Assembly (NCBI RefSeq): GCF_051622035.1 | Contig: NC_135362.1 | Coordinates: forward strand, 10,047,501 to 10,111,500 | Length of the DNA stretch: 64,000 bases | DNA from: Arctopsyche grandis | Lineage: Eukaryota > Arthropoda > Insecta > Trichoptera > Hydropsychidae | Direction of reading: 5' to 3' | Part shown: piece by piece, positions 1-13,207 of the stretch | How the letters are laid out: every line of letters begins with the position of its first letter | How positions within the stretch are numbered: the first letter of the stretch is position 1 | The notes under the pieces: model-generated | The model's database searches: none | What the model saw: only the letters and a program-made list of their open reading frames with translations | What the model was told of the DNA's origin: nothing | Position numbers and translations under genes: made by a program

Positions 1-1192
1 AAACAATGAATGCACGTAGGTGAACAAGCTTCTTCAATTTTTTTTTGTTTTCGTTTTTTTATTATTTTTATTTCAATCGAAACAGTTAAGTCGCCGTTTA
101 TAGAATGGATCATACCGTATTAAATCCGTCCGCATACACCACCGGTGAAAGATCTTTTTAATACACCAATTTATATAAACGTAACCGTTTGTTTGCACTG
201 TACAAATCAACGGTGACCGTCTTCACGGTTATCTCCCTATTACCTGAGCTTTCAGCGAGGTTCCATCTCGATTTTTTCCCCTACCCGCTTCTTTCGAGAT
301 AATGGCTCAATTTGTACCTCTCTGCTCTCATATTATTTATTGCCGACGAAAACGACACGTTCGAGGTGACTGTTTTTCACACAAAAAAATACCAAAGTGT
401 GGGAAACGAAAACAGAAATGCTTTCACGATTTTCGCTGCTGATTTTAGCACCCTTTTAGTGCGAGGTCGATTTTTTGACGCCTTGAATATTACGGGCAAT
501 GTGCGAATCGCTCGTCGAGGACGCAGAGACGTGCGTAGGCCGTGAACCTCAGGCACCAAATAGACTCAGCGACCTTGAACCACGGGCGCCAAGCGAAAAC
601 AAGCCATACTTTTATAGAAATTTACCTTTTAAATATTCGAATATTAAAAAACCGAGTAAAAGATTTATTCGATTCCATAAACTAATCTTATAACAAACAG
701 TCTTGGAGAAGCAAAAAAAAACAAAAAAAATATATGTACTATCCAAACTTGTGGCCACAATCGATATATCGTTTTCTAATAGGCACAAAGGATCAGAGCT
801 CAAATCCTGAGAGAAATCATTAGCTTTTAGTATATTTTACATACGCTTGCTTTTGATCTGAATTTTATTAAAAATTTTATGAGATGTTATCTGATGCTTT
901 TTCATTGAAAATTTGGTGCCACCAAATGGCTCTGCCATTTTCCAAAATGTATGAGAGAAAGTATTGCGTGCGTATTTATATATAATTTGTAGTCTTTATA
1001 TTATTGACTTAATTGTATGAATGTCATTTCAAAATTGAATGATAAAAGGTTATATCCAGGGGACCTCAAACTAACTCTCCTCTCATTCTTAAAAAAATGT
1101 AGTTATACTCATTTTATCATCATTATTTACATATATATATTTAAATATATTCCAAATTTCTACAGATAAATGTGTTTATTAATTATATTATC

Positions 1193-1583
1193 AGCATCAT
1201 CATTTACAGGCATTCGCCATCCACTGTTGGATAAAGGCTTCACGCTTCCATTCCTCTGCAACTCTCACCCATCTTATCCCACACATTTTTCTAATTTCGT
1301 CCACCCATCTTCCTTACGACCTTCCTTTCACTCTTTTTCATTCTCTCAGGTACCATTCTAGCACTTATTTTGTCCACCTTTCGTCCATTCTTCTAGCTAC
1401 GTGACCCATTCATAGCCATTTTAGTCTCATTATTCTCTTCTCTTCCCACGTATTATATTTTCTGTCTCTTCTCGTTATGCCGAGCATACAGCGTTCCACA
1501 CTTCTTTGGGTGCATTAGATTTTATTCTGTGCATTCTTATGTTCAATGCTTAAATTTCGCATCCATACATCATCACTAAGGTG
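1193..1583 (-). mobile_element. LINE 3'-end fragment (non-LTR retrotransposon ORF2 C-terminus)
   Basis: On the minus strand this resembles the decayed C-terminal end of a non-LTR reverse-transcriptase polyprotein, ending in the common 'PLSNSGWRMPVNDDD'-like tail and a TGATGATG-type 3' end. It is clearly related to the copies at 10213, 12483 and 55333: all share the blocks 'cgccatccactg' and 'ccaccttt(c)gtcc'. It carries many stops and is dead. RTE-like or Jockey-like clade is inferred from the C-terminal pattern only. Confidence 0.7.
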
Positions 1584-4489
1584 CGGCGGTCGAGTTGCCG
1601 CCATAAAATAACAATGAACCTCTCCATTGTCCGAGAAAGCAAAAAAGCAAAAAAATGGTTGAAAATAGTGAAACATTTTTTTAGCCGTCGAGCATCTTGT
1701 CCGCCGGTCTCTAGTAATCACTGATTGATTGTATTCTTCAGTCAAAGTGGCATTTTGGATTTAAAAACGGTTCTAATTTACCCGAATGCACTCTATCCTA
1801 ATTTCATACGTCTCTTTCTCTTTTTATATTATATACATATATTGTAAAACCCTTTTTTTACTTAATTCATATTGAGATCGTGACTTAAAATCATTAATCT
1901 TCCTTTGATAAAGTTTTTGTTAAAATACTTTCAATAAACTCGGTTTAAAAGTTAGATCCACAACGATCTAATCGTCCGTTAAGCGTCACATGTACAATAT
2001 GACAACTCAACCATCCTTCAACTCATGCAAGCCAACCTAATCATTCATACATGCATTATTTTAGGCTAGAAAACCATATCCCATATATGTGTGTATAATT
2101 TATATACATATTTATGTATGTATATGCAATCGATACTCGTATAATACTTTTTTTTTATATTTTTCAAATGAACATTTTTTTTGCCAAACCGATAAAAATT
2201 TACACATCAAACATGGGGGAGTATCTGCTCCTCGTTGAGATAATGATTTATTAAATGGACCACCTCCGACGTGGTTCCAATCATGCGACGGTCATCCGAT
2301 AATGAATGGCTCGCGTTTTCCGCCTACAAATTTGCGATGTGGACCGCCGCCAACCGCAACAACCCCTTGTTGGTTTTTCGCCGCCCAATTACCACTTTTT
2401 AGAGCCGACAATAAACATGATGACTTTTTGGGTGGGATTTTGCTGGACGGTGTTAGACCTTTGATGTGAGCGCCCCACCGAAACCGCAAAATCGCGTCCT
2501 GAACCCCGCCTGCCATAAAATTGTACGTAACAATAAAAAACATAAAGTCTCAATCGTAAAAATGCTTAACATGATCCTTGTAAATTATCATTATCTTCTA
2601 ATTTTTTTTATTATACGTACAACTGAAACTATTCGGATTTTTGAAAGCTAAACCTCAAAATGTATCCATACATATTTCTATGATGAGCCTAACTTACAGA
2701 TAATCTTACTTTGTTACTACGAAGTGTGAAATATTGTTTACAACATTGGTTTAATTCACATTGGAATAACAATAAAATAATAATAAATCGCACTTAACTG
2801 AACAGTCTCAAATGTTTGATTGTGTAGAACTTCATACAAATGATCCATTTCCGGATTTAAATTCGCATTTATTTATTCAATCCCCATCATCCCTAAAAAT
2901 ACACATTATGTGAATCACCTGTTGTATGCAAGTTGCCAAATTATCAACATTCATTGACCCGTGCGGTAGTACAGTAGCTTGTTAATACACGAGTACAATT
3001 TTTTCCTATGGTCATCGTCAATATTCATTGACTATTTTCATACGAACGCTGTAGTATTTAAAAACGCTAATGACACTTTTAACATTCTCGACAACATCCT
3101 GCCACTGGCCACTGTGCCATGATGTGAAGGTCGGTCATGAGCAGACGCCATCACATCTGAATACTACAAATCATACCCGTTTGAATTTGTATGAAGGCAT
3201 AATGTCCAGATTTGCATGAAGTTCCCCAACAGCCAGATTCATTCATATCGATTATGCTAATGCTTCGAATAGACCAAACCGATTCGCAGAAGAGTTTATA
3301 ATCCGAGTCCATACTCGTGCGGTATTGATTAATTTATGTATTATATGTCGTACCTAATACTTTTCAAATGCCTTGAGTTGTGACTCATGGCTTGTATCAT
3401 CAGCTGCAAAGACACTCCAATCGTCTGCTATTCTTGCCTATTATGGCCAAACTTCCTTCATTCATTGTATCCAATTCTACTCAAACCTCGTACTATATGT
3501 AGTATATCAATTTGACTACTCCTACCTGGACTCGTTTAAGAATACAGGTCCAATAAGTGCACTTTGCTAAAACCTTTAACGCTACTTTCTTTAACGCCAT
3601 AAATATTCATTTACAAGAGATTTCAATGAAGTGTTTCTTATGAATAGGATCAGTTTTTTTATAGTGAATAGTTACGCCTTCAAGAGATTATACACACAGC
3701 TTTGATAAAGTGCATCTATTATCTTTGTAGAATGTAAAAGAGATGGATCCACCTAGTCTAATATTTTTTTCATTGAATTTATGGCAAATATTTGCTTACT
3801 ATTATTCTTTGCTGTCATAATTGTCGAAATGCCGACCGAGAAATTTTGAAATTGAATGATAAATTCCATTGAAGATCTTAAGCAACTTTTATAAAAAAAG
3901 ATATTTCAACTGATGCAGCAGCTACTGAAAAAATCTAAATACTATCTTCATTTTTTTTATAATTTGCTGTCAAATTAAATCTATCAAGTAATAAAAGAAC
4001 ATCTAACTAGTCAAGTTTTGATTCAAAAGCGGGAACGATATTTTCGCATTTTATATTTCGCTTACAAATTCGAGAATTTGTCGTATTCATTTAAAATTGA
4101 AATTTGTGATGTTAATTTTTCCGCCATTAGATTTTGAAGCCTGTGACGTTGATCGTTTCGCACGGCTCTATGTAATTGCAGGTCACACGCTGAAAAGATC
4201 ACACTTGAAATTTACACTTGCTTTGAACCCTTCCGGCTCTTTCACCTTTCATTCTCAAATTTACTTGTTTTTCTTTAGTAGTTTTAGTCTGACTAACTAG
4301 CTAGATAGAATACCGAGACAACTGACTTGTGGACTGGGACACGGGGACACCGATCTATAAGCCGGAACATGACCCAGTCTACCGGGACGTATGACATCCC
4401 TACTCTACCATCATGATATCACATCGTTAGATTATAATATGCATATACACTTTTTCAATGAAACATTTGATATATCCCATAGAATATAT

Positions 4490-4870
4490 AACCAGCAGCA
4501 TAGATCAGTGGTTAGCGTGTAATTCTTTCAACTGAGTGGTCACAGGCTTAATACCTGGCCCGGTGCTGCTGGCCAGACCTTGGATATATGACTGCAGGTC
4601 AATCGTTTCCTATCAAAATTTGCGATTTTATCTGATTTCATTGAAACGGTTCCAACAAATTGACATTCTTGACACATTTCTCGCGAAATTCAAGTTTTCA
4701 GCATCTCGAATTTGCGAATTTATAAAATTCTGCAAAATTTTTTTTCAAATTTATCCATAGATGTCTCTATAATGCTCTATAAATTGATTATCAATGTTTA
4801 TAATTGGCCAGGAAGGCGCAAATGGAGTTTACCTGTAAGCCCTACTGAAAAAAATATGTATGTATAAAAA
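4490..4870 (+). mobile_element. tRNA-derived SINE, near full length
   Basis: The head shows a tRNA-like A box (tagatcagtgg). A middle block (cgtttcctatcaaaattt, then atctgatttcattg) follows, then a 'ccatagatgtctctat' block and a tail block 'ggccaggaaggcgca...tttacctg'. Other copies in the window contain only the head and middle (14636, 40680) or only the tail (9915, 63741). This copy links the two parts and defines the family order head-middle-tail. Confidence 0.7.
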
Positions 4871-5029
4871 TACCAAAAAGATGTATTATAATATTAGTAT
4901 TGTAATATAATAATTTGTGACCATGGTAGATAAATGGTCCACAAAGTATACACACATACAATGTTCGACAATACTTAAAAAAAATCGATCATACAGTAAA
5001 ATTTCCTTACACAAAATCTAAATCACACC

Positions 5030-5245
5030 AAGTAATGTAGTTGTAAATAGGTTTTTGAGCTCTTTTTTCTACTATGTTGTACATTAACATTAGAATAATA
5101 TGATTTAAATGATTACTAAAATCTATGATTACTAAAACAATTAAATTAAAATTGTAAAATAGAAAACGATCAGTAGATCAGTAGGTATTAAAATAGATAT
5201 AAGATGTATTGTGAACATAATTTAGTAATAATAAAAAGCATTTAA
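5030..5245 (-). repeat. Interspersed repeat, unclassified
   Basis: This is an approximate reverse complement of 6712-6912, sharing 'aaataggtttttgagctc' and 'ttgtgaacataatttagtaa'. A third copy lies at about 50520-50690 in plus orientation. No terminal repeats or coding capacity were seen. Confidence 0.6.
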
Positions 5246-5664
5246 AAATCATAACACCAAGTTAGTCACAGATTAAGTTTTTGATGAAGAAATAGAAGCT
5301 GATCCTTTGATGACTTTTCAGCGTCCCACTTTATGTTTCAATGTTGCCAATTTTCATTACACATCTGACTATACCATCCATACGTAAATTTTATCTTCAT
5401 TTCAATGCTTATCTTTCACTTGACGCTTCTCACTAGCATGGTTTAAAGCGCAAAACGAGTCTCATTGTCCTGTACCCGTGTTCCTTTCACAAATTGAATC
5501 ATATATACATATTTTACACAATATTATCGTGTTCATCCTGTAAGTTATCCTAAGCTATCCTCGATAGCTCTGGGTATTTACAGTTACATAGCACTTGCAA
5601 CACGCATGGGTGTCACCGTCATCGCCTGCGTCTCAATCAGTTTTTCTCAATCTACCTGTGCCTA

Positions 5665-5892
5665 GTGTGCGCTTTTACTTTCGTCGCCGGTACGCACGTA
5701 CGAGTTGATGATTCAGACCAGCGACAACGCAAACCGGAGGCAGACGACACTGATCTGTCGAAAAAACAACCAGAGGAGGCCAGTTCCGACCGGCGCCGCT
5801 TCCGGCCGCGCGGACTTCCGGCGCAAATGCAACTGCACCGTGCAGCGGCGTGCAGCACCCACCATTCGATCGAATTCGACAAAAAAATTAAA
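5665..5892 (+). other. GC-rich patch open in two plus-strand frames; possible 5' exon
   Basis: This is a local GC-rich island in AT-rich surroundings. Two plus-strand frames are open: one of 106 codons from 5665, with a charged product containing 'RKPEADDTDLSKKQPEEASS', and one from 5705. The minus strand is also open. A weak GTAGAT donor-like site follows at about 5893. It could be an alternative first exon or promoter of prickle, which uses several N-terminal isoforms in flies, but there is no domain match, and open overlapping frames are expected in GC-rich DNA. Confidence 0.2.
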
Positions 5893-6711
5893 GTAGATCG
5901 CAATACACTACTGCCTACAGAATTTTTGGCCAGATCCTACCATATTGAACTGGTTCATGTTCCAATCCTTTCACTTCATTCTTGATTCAAATCTATGTAA
6001 ATTCTGCTAGGTTTAATATGGATGTAACGGTGATTCAATTTCATACCATGCAATATTGTATTTTAAGTTCTAATTTTAAAACACACATACATCACGTGAT
6101 TATTTTAACTTAATGTATGTATGTATGTATAAAAATTGACCTCGAGATTTTTACTGATTTAAACTCATTTTCATGGTTTTAAAAAATGTGTGCGAGTATT
6201 TTAAAGATTATTCGAACACCATTAATCCTAACAAACTAAAGCTTGGTATCAGATACTGAAATATCTAACGCTACGTTGTTATTTTCTTTCATAATTTGAA
6301 ATTGAAATGGTACCTCCTCTTTTTTATAAGTTTTTGAATCCAATTCTCTCCTAAATTACTCAACAGATTGGGCTGAAACTTTTTTACATGTAATGAGTAG
6401 TTTTAGGCGGTCGATGACTTTTCACACAAAAAAATGGTTCACTATTGTCAATTTCTTAGAAAAGCGATACTTTTTTGCTCTCTTGCTTTGAACACTAATG
6501 GATCGGTCTATTGTTATTTGAAAAGTATCCAATGCCGATCTTTGGTAATGAGTAAAGCCCGGACCCTGAGGGGGCCGTCCATTGTTCAAATGTTGTAAAT
6601 GCATTGTTAAAGGTTTGCCGAACCTTTTTTACAAAGCATTTACAACAATCGAACAATAGACGGCACGCTTCTGGTCCTACCTCTAGTAATGAGTATTTGA
6701 TTTTTGATTTT

Positions 6712-6912
6712 TAAATGGTTTATATTATTACTAAATTATGTTCACAATACATTTTATATTTATTTTAATAGCTACTGATCTAGTGATCATTTTCTATTTT
6801 ACAATTTTATATATGTATATTTTTGCTAGTAATTGTATATTATTTTAGTGTTTATGTACAGAATAATAGGATAAAGAGCTCAAAAACCTATTTACCATTC
6901 TTATAAATGCTC
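6712..6912 (+). repeat. Interspersed repeat, copy of 5030-5245 in inverse orientation
   Basis: It shares long runs with the reverse complement of 5030-5245 and with 50520-50690, including the block 'gctcaaaaacctattta'. The repeat class is unknown. Confidence 0.6.
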
Positions 6913-9483
6913 ATTATACATTTCAAACATAATGGTAATGAGTATGATGAATTTCATAGTAATTTTTAAATATTTTTATCTTGACCGGAAGTAGTACTTT
7001 TACTCTAGAGAATCGAGATTTTTTAATGTTTTCTTCGAAACCTTTCAGCGTATTTTGAAATTTCAAAAGAAGAAGATCCGTCAACTGAAAGTGGCAGTTT
7101 AATTTTTTGTATGTTTCTGAAGCTCTCAATACTCTCGAAATCAATACTTTAAAAATAATGTATGCACTTTGAAAACCATTTGAACAATCAATCAAATGCA
7201 TTAAGGTCTACGTTTAAAATGGTATCACTGTTTTTTTTCTTATCGTATTTTGATTGATTTGACTTCAGTTCCAAGACTAAATAAAATTTTGCCAAAATAT
7301 TTTGCAAATCAAACTGTATGATTGCTAATGTCTTATGTCATAGGAAACCTGTTTTCTAATATCTTTTATAGACAAATTCAAAGCTATAATGTTCAATAAT
7401 TTTATTCAATACTTGATTTTGAACATGGTCGTTTGAACGGGACATACTTTTACTGTTTGTCATCGTGTAGTGGGTCTCGGAAATTCGTGGGAAGTATTTC
7501 ACTTTGCCCTTACTATGCCGTGGGTTTCCTGTTGCCTCGCATAGGAAAAAGTGCAATTCAGCATCCAATGATAAAGCACACCTTTTCTCTGAAACGCATT
7601 CGTCAATTAAAATTTCGACACCAGAACATTTGGCACGCCACTGGATCGGTGTGCTATGTGTGTCGAGTCAAGCCTTTTACAAAGATACGTCAGGACGTTT
7701 TACAATGGTAGGAAGTTCGTGATCAGAATGCCGACTTCTGATCATCGTCTGCACACGGCTGTAATTAACTCCATCGTCGAAAGTTTCCCAGAAGCGAGCA
7801 TTATTTGCACGATATCATCTCAGGTCGACAGATTCTGGACCTCAAACTGTGGTCCAGACGCCGACAAGGTCGTGCCTTATTTGACCAGGACGACTTTACT
7901 CACCAGCTGGTGGTAAACACTGCCAATTAACGTGGCCGTCGGTTATATTTCACTGCCCACTGTCCGTATCCGAGTTTGACGTTCGCGTGCCCCAAAAGTG
8001 ATTGTCCTCCTTTCGTTGATTTATTCTGGTGACATCTCGCGTCTAGGATCCGACGGCTTCTGGCTTCTTCTATACGTATCTCCTTACTAGGAGGCCGTTG
8101 CCTAATTAATTGCTTCGTACACGCTCGTATCAATGAGTTTAAATTGTGGCTCATTCATGAGCCAACGTCCACCTGTTCATTATAAAGATATATGATTGCG
8201 CTATCGACTTGGTCTCAAACGATCCATAAAAAATGCTGTGACATAACTGATTTGTTTAATGTGCCATTAGAATCCAAATCAGTTGAGCGGGTCGTATACT
8301 TATTCGAGTCGTATCGTTTCATCTGGTTCAACACTTCTACGGTAAACTCTATATTGTTCTTTCAGCTTGTGCAATTTCAGGCATAAACAAAACGTTCCGA
8401 TTTTCACTTCTTATCTTATCTCCGCGTAGGCGATCTGAAGCATGAAGCTCAAAGATTCATCTTTTTTGTGATCGTTAAAAAAGTACGCTTTCTTTTTTAT
8501 ATAATCACATAAAAAAGTGTTTAACAATCAAATTTTTAACAATCAAAACTATTTAAGAACAGTACATCGTAAACTTCCATATATGTATGTAGACATTTAA
8601 CTGTTCCTTTTATGATTTCTTATCGCATATTTCCAAATGACGTTTTTTATAAACGTTTTTATTTCAATAGTTCTCAATTGACATATTTTCATGTGCACGT
8701 TGCACTCTGATCAACTCAACCCGGGTGATCCCCTACGGCATTTTTACTGTGAAAATTCCTCAATGCTATCGAACTACTCATATCGTAGCTACTGCTAATA
8801 TTTATCCTCGCGAATATATGTACATAAGTAGTTCTACGTTAAAATGACATCCAGAGGTGTGTATTAAAATATAATGATATTGTAGAGTAGGTGTTGAATA
8901 ATCGATCGTACAAATGACAAGGTCGACAAATGGTGGAAGTGTCGCACGACCGGACGTCATGGCTGAATGGTGTAAGGTCGTGTACCCGGGCACACTTGCC
9001 TGGTTGACCGTAACAGAGTGCCCCGGGTTCGCGGGGGCTCAGCCACTCTCTCGGGGGGCAAAGCCTTGGGCATGTCGACAGTACTCCAACACTCGGAGAT
9101 CCTCTCGTGGTGACCGAGACGGTGTCATTAGACGGCGACGAACCGGAACGCTCTCAAGCGTCTGCGGTTGCAGGTTGTCCGTCGGCCACTCAAGCGGCGC
9201 CTCCTCGTCCGGGATTATCCGATCGATAACATCCTCTCTATTCGCTGTTTCCGTATTGAATCTAATTTCATCCAGTTGAACAATGCTTTGATGATAGAGT
9301 CGATCAAAATTTTTCGACTTTCCTCTGACGCATATAGGAAAAATCTTTGATCAAAACCCAAATTTCGACTTTTCATGAATACCACTTAAAAATACTGCAT
9401 CGAATTTTCAAATCGAAAGCAGGAAATGAAATATCTAAAGTGGGTGTGGCTATAATTGGTAGGATTTTACATCTTCACTTCAT

Positions 9484-9905
<422 letters not shown>

Positions 9906-9914
9906 CTTATATAA

Positions 9915-9997
9915 CTGTCTTTGGCCAGGAAGGCGCATTGGGTTTACCTGTTAGGCCTTCTTGGTGTAAATTAAATAAAAAATAAATAAATAAATAT
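9915..9997 (+). mobile_element. SINE tail fragment
   Basis: It contains 'ggccaggaaggcgcattg', then 'tttacctgttaggcc' and an A-rich (aataaata)n end. This matches the tail of the SINE at 4490 and the reversed tail at 63741. The adjacent microsatellite occupies the position where the head would be. Confidence 0.65.
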
Positions 9998-10212
9998 GGT
10001 AACAGTATTAGACAGTGAATTTGTAAAACAAATCGGTTTTTTTCGTCCTGGCTTAGAGTGTCAGACATAAAATTCATCCGTGAAGGCTCAACAAATATTG
10101 ATCTGTGTGCATGAGCAAATTTAACACTTTTATATATGAAATCATTTAACCAGTATTGTAACATCTTGATTTATATTTAAAAATATATTCCAAATGTTAT
10201 AAATATATTACT

Positions 10213-10412
10213 ATGAAATCATCAATCAATCTATTCGCCATCCACTGCTGGATGAAAGGCTCTTTTTCTACTCGTTCCTATTCGTCTATATTTTGAGCAA
10301 ATCTCATCCATCTCATCGCACGCATTTTTCTGATTTCATCCACTCATATCCCCTGTGACCTCCCTTATACCCTATTCCATTCATTCGAGCACTTATTTCA
10401 TCCGTTCTTCTA
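10213..10412 (-). mobile_element. LINE 3'-end fragment
   Basis: This short, diverged copy of the fragments at 1193, 12483 and 55333 shares the blocks 'cgccatccactgctggat' and 'cccacatttttcta'-like sequence. It is a dead 5'-truncated copy. Confidence 0.6.
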
Positions 10413-10584
10413 GCTAAAATATACCTATAAAACTTTCAATATGAGAGCATCCCTCCTCTCAACTAATATAATCTGAAAGACCTGCATACCTGTGGAGATC
10501 GAGAGAGACGGTTGTACAGCTAAATACATAAATATCAATAGCACATCGCTGCTAAATAATAATAAAAGGAAATTAAACGTATGA

Positions 10585-10821
10585 GCCGTTATATTTGATA
10601 GTGGCGGAAGTCCAATTTTCAGTTCCTAAAACACTATTTTTGTTTGACTTAATTCAAAAATTGTTATCATTTTTTTTAATTCAATGTGTCCAGAATCTCG
10701 GAAAAGCAGAATAAACGTATTACAGGCCACCAGTATTTTTAAATATTGTTAAATGCTTTACATTATATTAAATGTTTGAAATGAAGAAAAGTGGACTTTT
10801 GCCACTTTCAAATATAACGGC
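10585..10821. mobile_element. MITE of 237 bp with ~25-bp inverted termini
   Basis: The left end gccgttatatttgatagtgg is matched by the reverse complement of the right end, gccgttatatttgaaagtgg. There is no coding capacity. The first ~65 bases also occur, inverted, at 20230-20297, so this is a dispersed family. The flanks did not give a clear target duplication, so the superfamily is open. Confidence 0.7.
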
Positions 10822-12482
10822 ATCTACGGAGTATTTAAAATTAAGACTTTCCGAATATTGCTTAAATTCTGTCTAGACTATAACACTAACTCTGTCATGA
10901 TCTAAGCAATCCATAGTTAAAGAACACTAGCACAGGCTATATACAATGTATGTACATGTACATAAAAGCTTTTTAATTAAGTATTGTGGTATTCATTAAA
11001 GTATTTCGTCGGAGCGCGTGAAAAAAAGCGTTGCCTAGATATTTTAATTGTGTATTGAATTCAAAAAGCCTTCCTCCATCTTGGCGCTGATTTGAAACAG
11101 ATCAGTTTTTCCGGACGCGCGGCCACGATCGTAAATACGTCGTACGATTAAATATTTGTTCGTTAAATGACTTGGTGCCATTCGAACAATGCCATTCGTT
11201 CCCTCAAATTTAACATAGTAATGTACGCTAACGAGTAGAATAATGGTTGCGTTTATATTTTTATTATATAAAACGAATTACAACGATCGCGATAGCACAT
11301 CTCGATGGGTATCGCCGACTTTGGGAAGTGGGATTTACATTCTTTTATATTATTACGTCTTCGAGTCGTCGTCGTTGTCGGTTATTCAGCGGAAAAACGG
11401 TATCCGTTTCGGTCGTCTGCATACGCAAACAGACTCACTTACTCATTTCTATAAATTTTATAACCATACATATGTACACACCGATGTGTGTTTTGTATCT
11501 ACTATTGAAACTTTTGCATGGATTGGAGGCCGCATACATACTTCGATCGCGAAACCTCTATCCGAATTTCGACGGAATTATAGTAATGAAGTCGTATTAT
11601 AGAATAATATTCCGCAAAATTCCCATAAATTTCATTTATAGGTTCATCGACAATATCGTTGTTTTTTTTTTTATTCCAAATTACATTACATTGGTAGATT
11701 CATGTCGCTTTGAATTTATAATGATTTGGCATACTTTTTGATTGCCTCTGTAACATTTTGCTTACATTGTGTCGTAAATAACCCAGCATGGTAACAATTT
11801 GCAATATTCCGAAACTTTTATTACCTTATATAGGAAAACTATATGTGCTTGTAGAATCGGTAAAAATGATTTGACCGTTAGATTACTATTATCTTTACAT
11901 ACTCGTATATGTATATGCTGATTTGGTCACAGTTAATTTAGCCACAATTACCGAGACCTAGGCAGTGGGAGATCGAGATCGAGATAGGATTTATGTGCGA
12001 TATATAAGTTTGTATTACAGTCCAAGTACTCAGTCCGGTTCGTTTATGAACATACTAGTTTGTTCATACTCGAACTATTGGCTTTAGTTTAAGAGCAAAA
12101 GCTATCTTCAAATAGACTCAACAGGTGTCGCAAAAATCTTTATCTGTCAAAACCTTTGAGATGTCAAAACGCCAAATTTGAATTGAAAACGCATTGCAAC
12201 GTAGCTATAAATCCTGTTTCCGCTAATATTAAAAATATTGCAACCCAGCGGAAGCATACATACATAGAGTATGGGACAAACGATTGAGAATACTAAAACT
12301 TATGCCTAATAGTTTGTGCACAAACCTAAACACAAACTAGTTCGATTGACAATTTGTTCTTTTGTGTACACTATGACTGGCCAGATTAGTTTGTGTATGA
12401 ACAAACTAGTATTTTCATAAACGAACGAAATGTACACTTGTACTGTACCGAATGTATATATTATATAATAATAAGAACAAAT

Positions 12483-12885
12483 CATCATCTTCATCATCGT
12501 CTACAGCCGATGAAGGCATCTCCCATACGTTTCCACTCGTCTCTGTTTTGTGCAACTCTCATCCATCTCACCCACACATTTTCCTAATTTCATCTACCCA
12601 TTTTCCCTGCGGTCTTCCTTTTACCTTTTTGAATTCTCTCGGGTACTATTCAAGTACTTATTTTTTCCACCTTTCGTCCATTCATTTCCATTTCAATCTC
12701 TTCACTCTATCCACTATACCCACTACCCTTGTCATACTTCTCACCCACATATTCCACTTCCTGTCTTTCTTCGTTATATCAAGCATACAGCGATCCATTC
12801 TTCTTTGAGTGCATTGGACTTTGCGTAGCATCTTAGCGTTAAAATGTCCAAGTTTCACATCCATACGTTATCACAGGCAAAACAC
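12483..12885 (-). mobile_element. LINE ORF2 C-terminal fragment, best preserved copy
   Basis: The minus strand keeps a 60-codon open run with 'QRRMDRCMLDITKKDRKW' and 'IVDRVKRLKWK'. This matches the conserved region downstream of the reverse-transcriptase domain in RTE/Jockey-like LINEs (QR.MER.ML...RDR...I...T.V.D...R...LKW). The rest is frameshifted. It is a 5'-truncated dead copy. Confidence 0.75.
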
Positions 12886-13207
12886 ATTGATCGTCATTAA
12901 ATATGACTAGCATATTCATAAGCGATGAATATGCATAACTCTATCTCAATAAGTTAAAGGTTGTTATACACATATAAAGATATATAAAAAGTTGTCAAAA
13001 ACATTGATTCATTTTAGCAAGTAAGGGAACATTTCTCAAATTCTTGCAGAACTTAATTTAGAACTTGGATACCATTTGATTAGAACTCCTTCGAGGAATA
13101 TCATCAGTGTATACTTTTTATATTGTTGAATACATTCATTAATAATTTTTATATGAAATCATTTATACTGTAATATTGTTATAATGTATAATTTATTTTG
13201 TTCACAG

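Noticed and set aside
2292-2543. Minus-strand open frame of 83 codons (GLTPSSKIPPKKSSC...)
   Set aside because: It is slightly GC-rich and protein-like, but has no domain, no splice context and no neighbouring support; too short to call.
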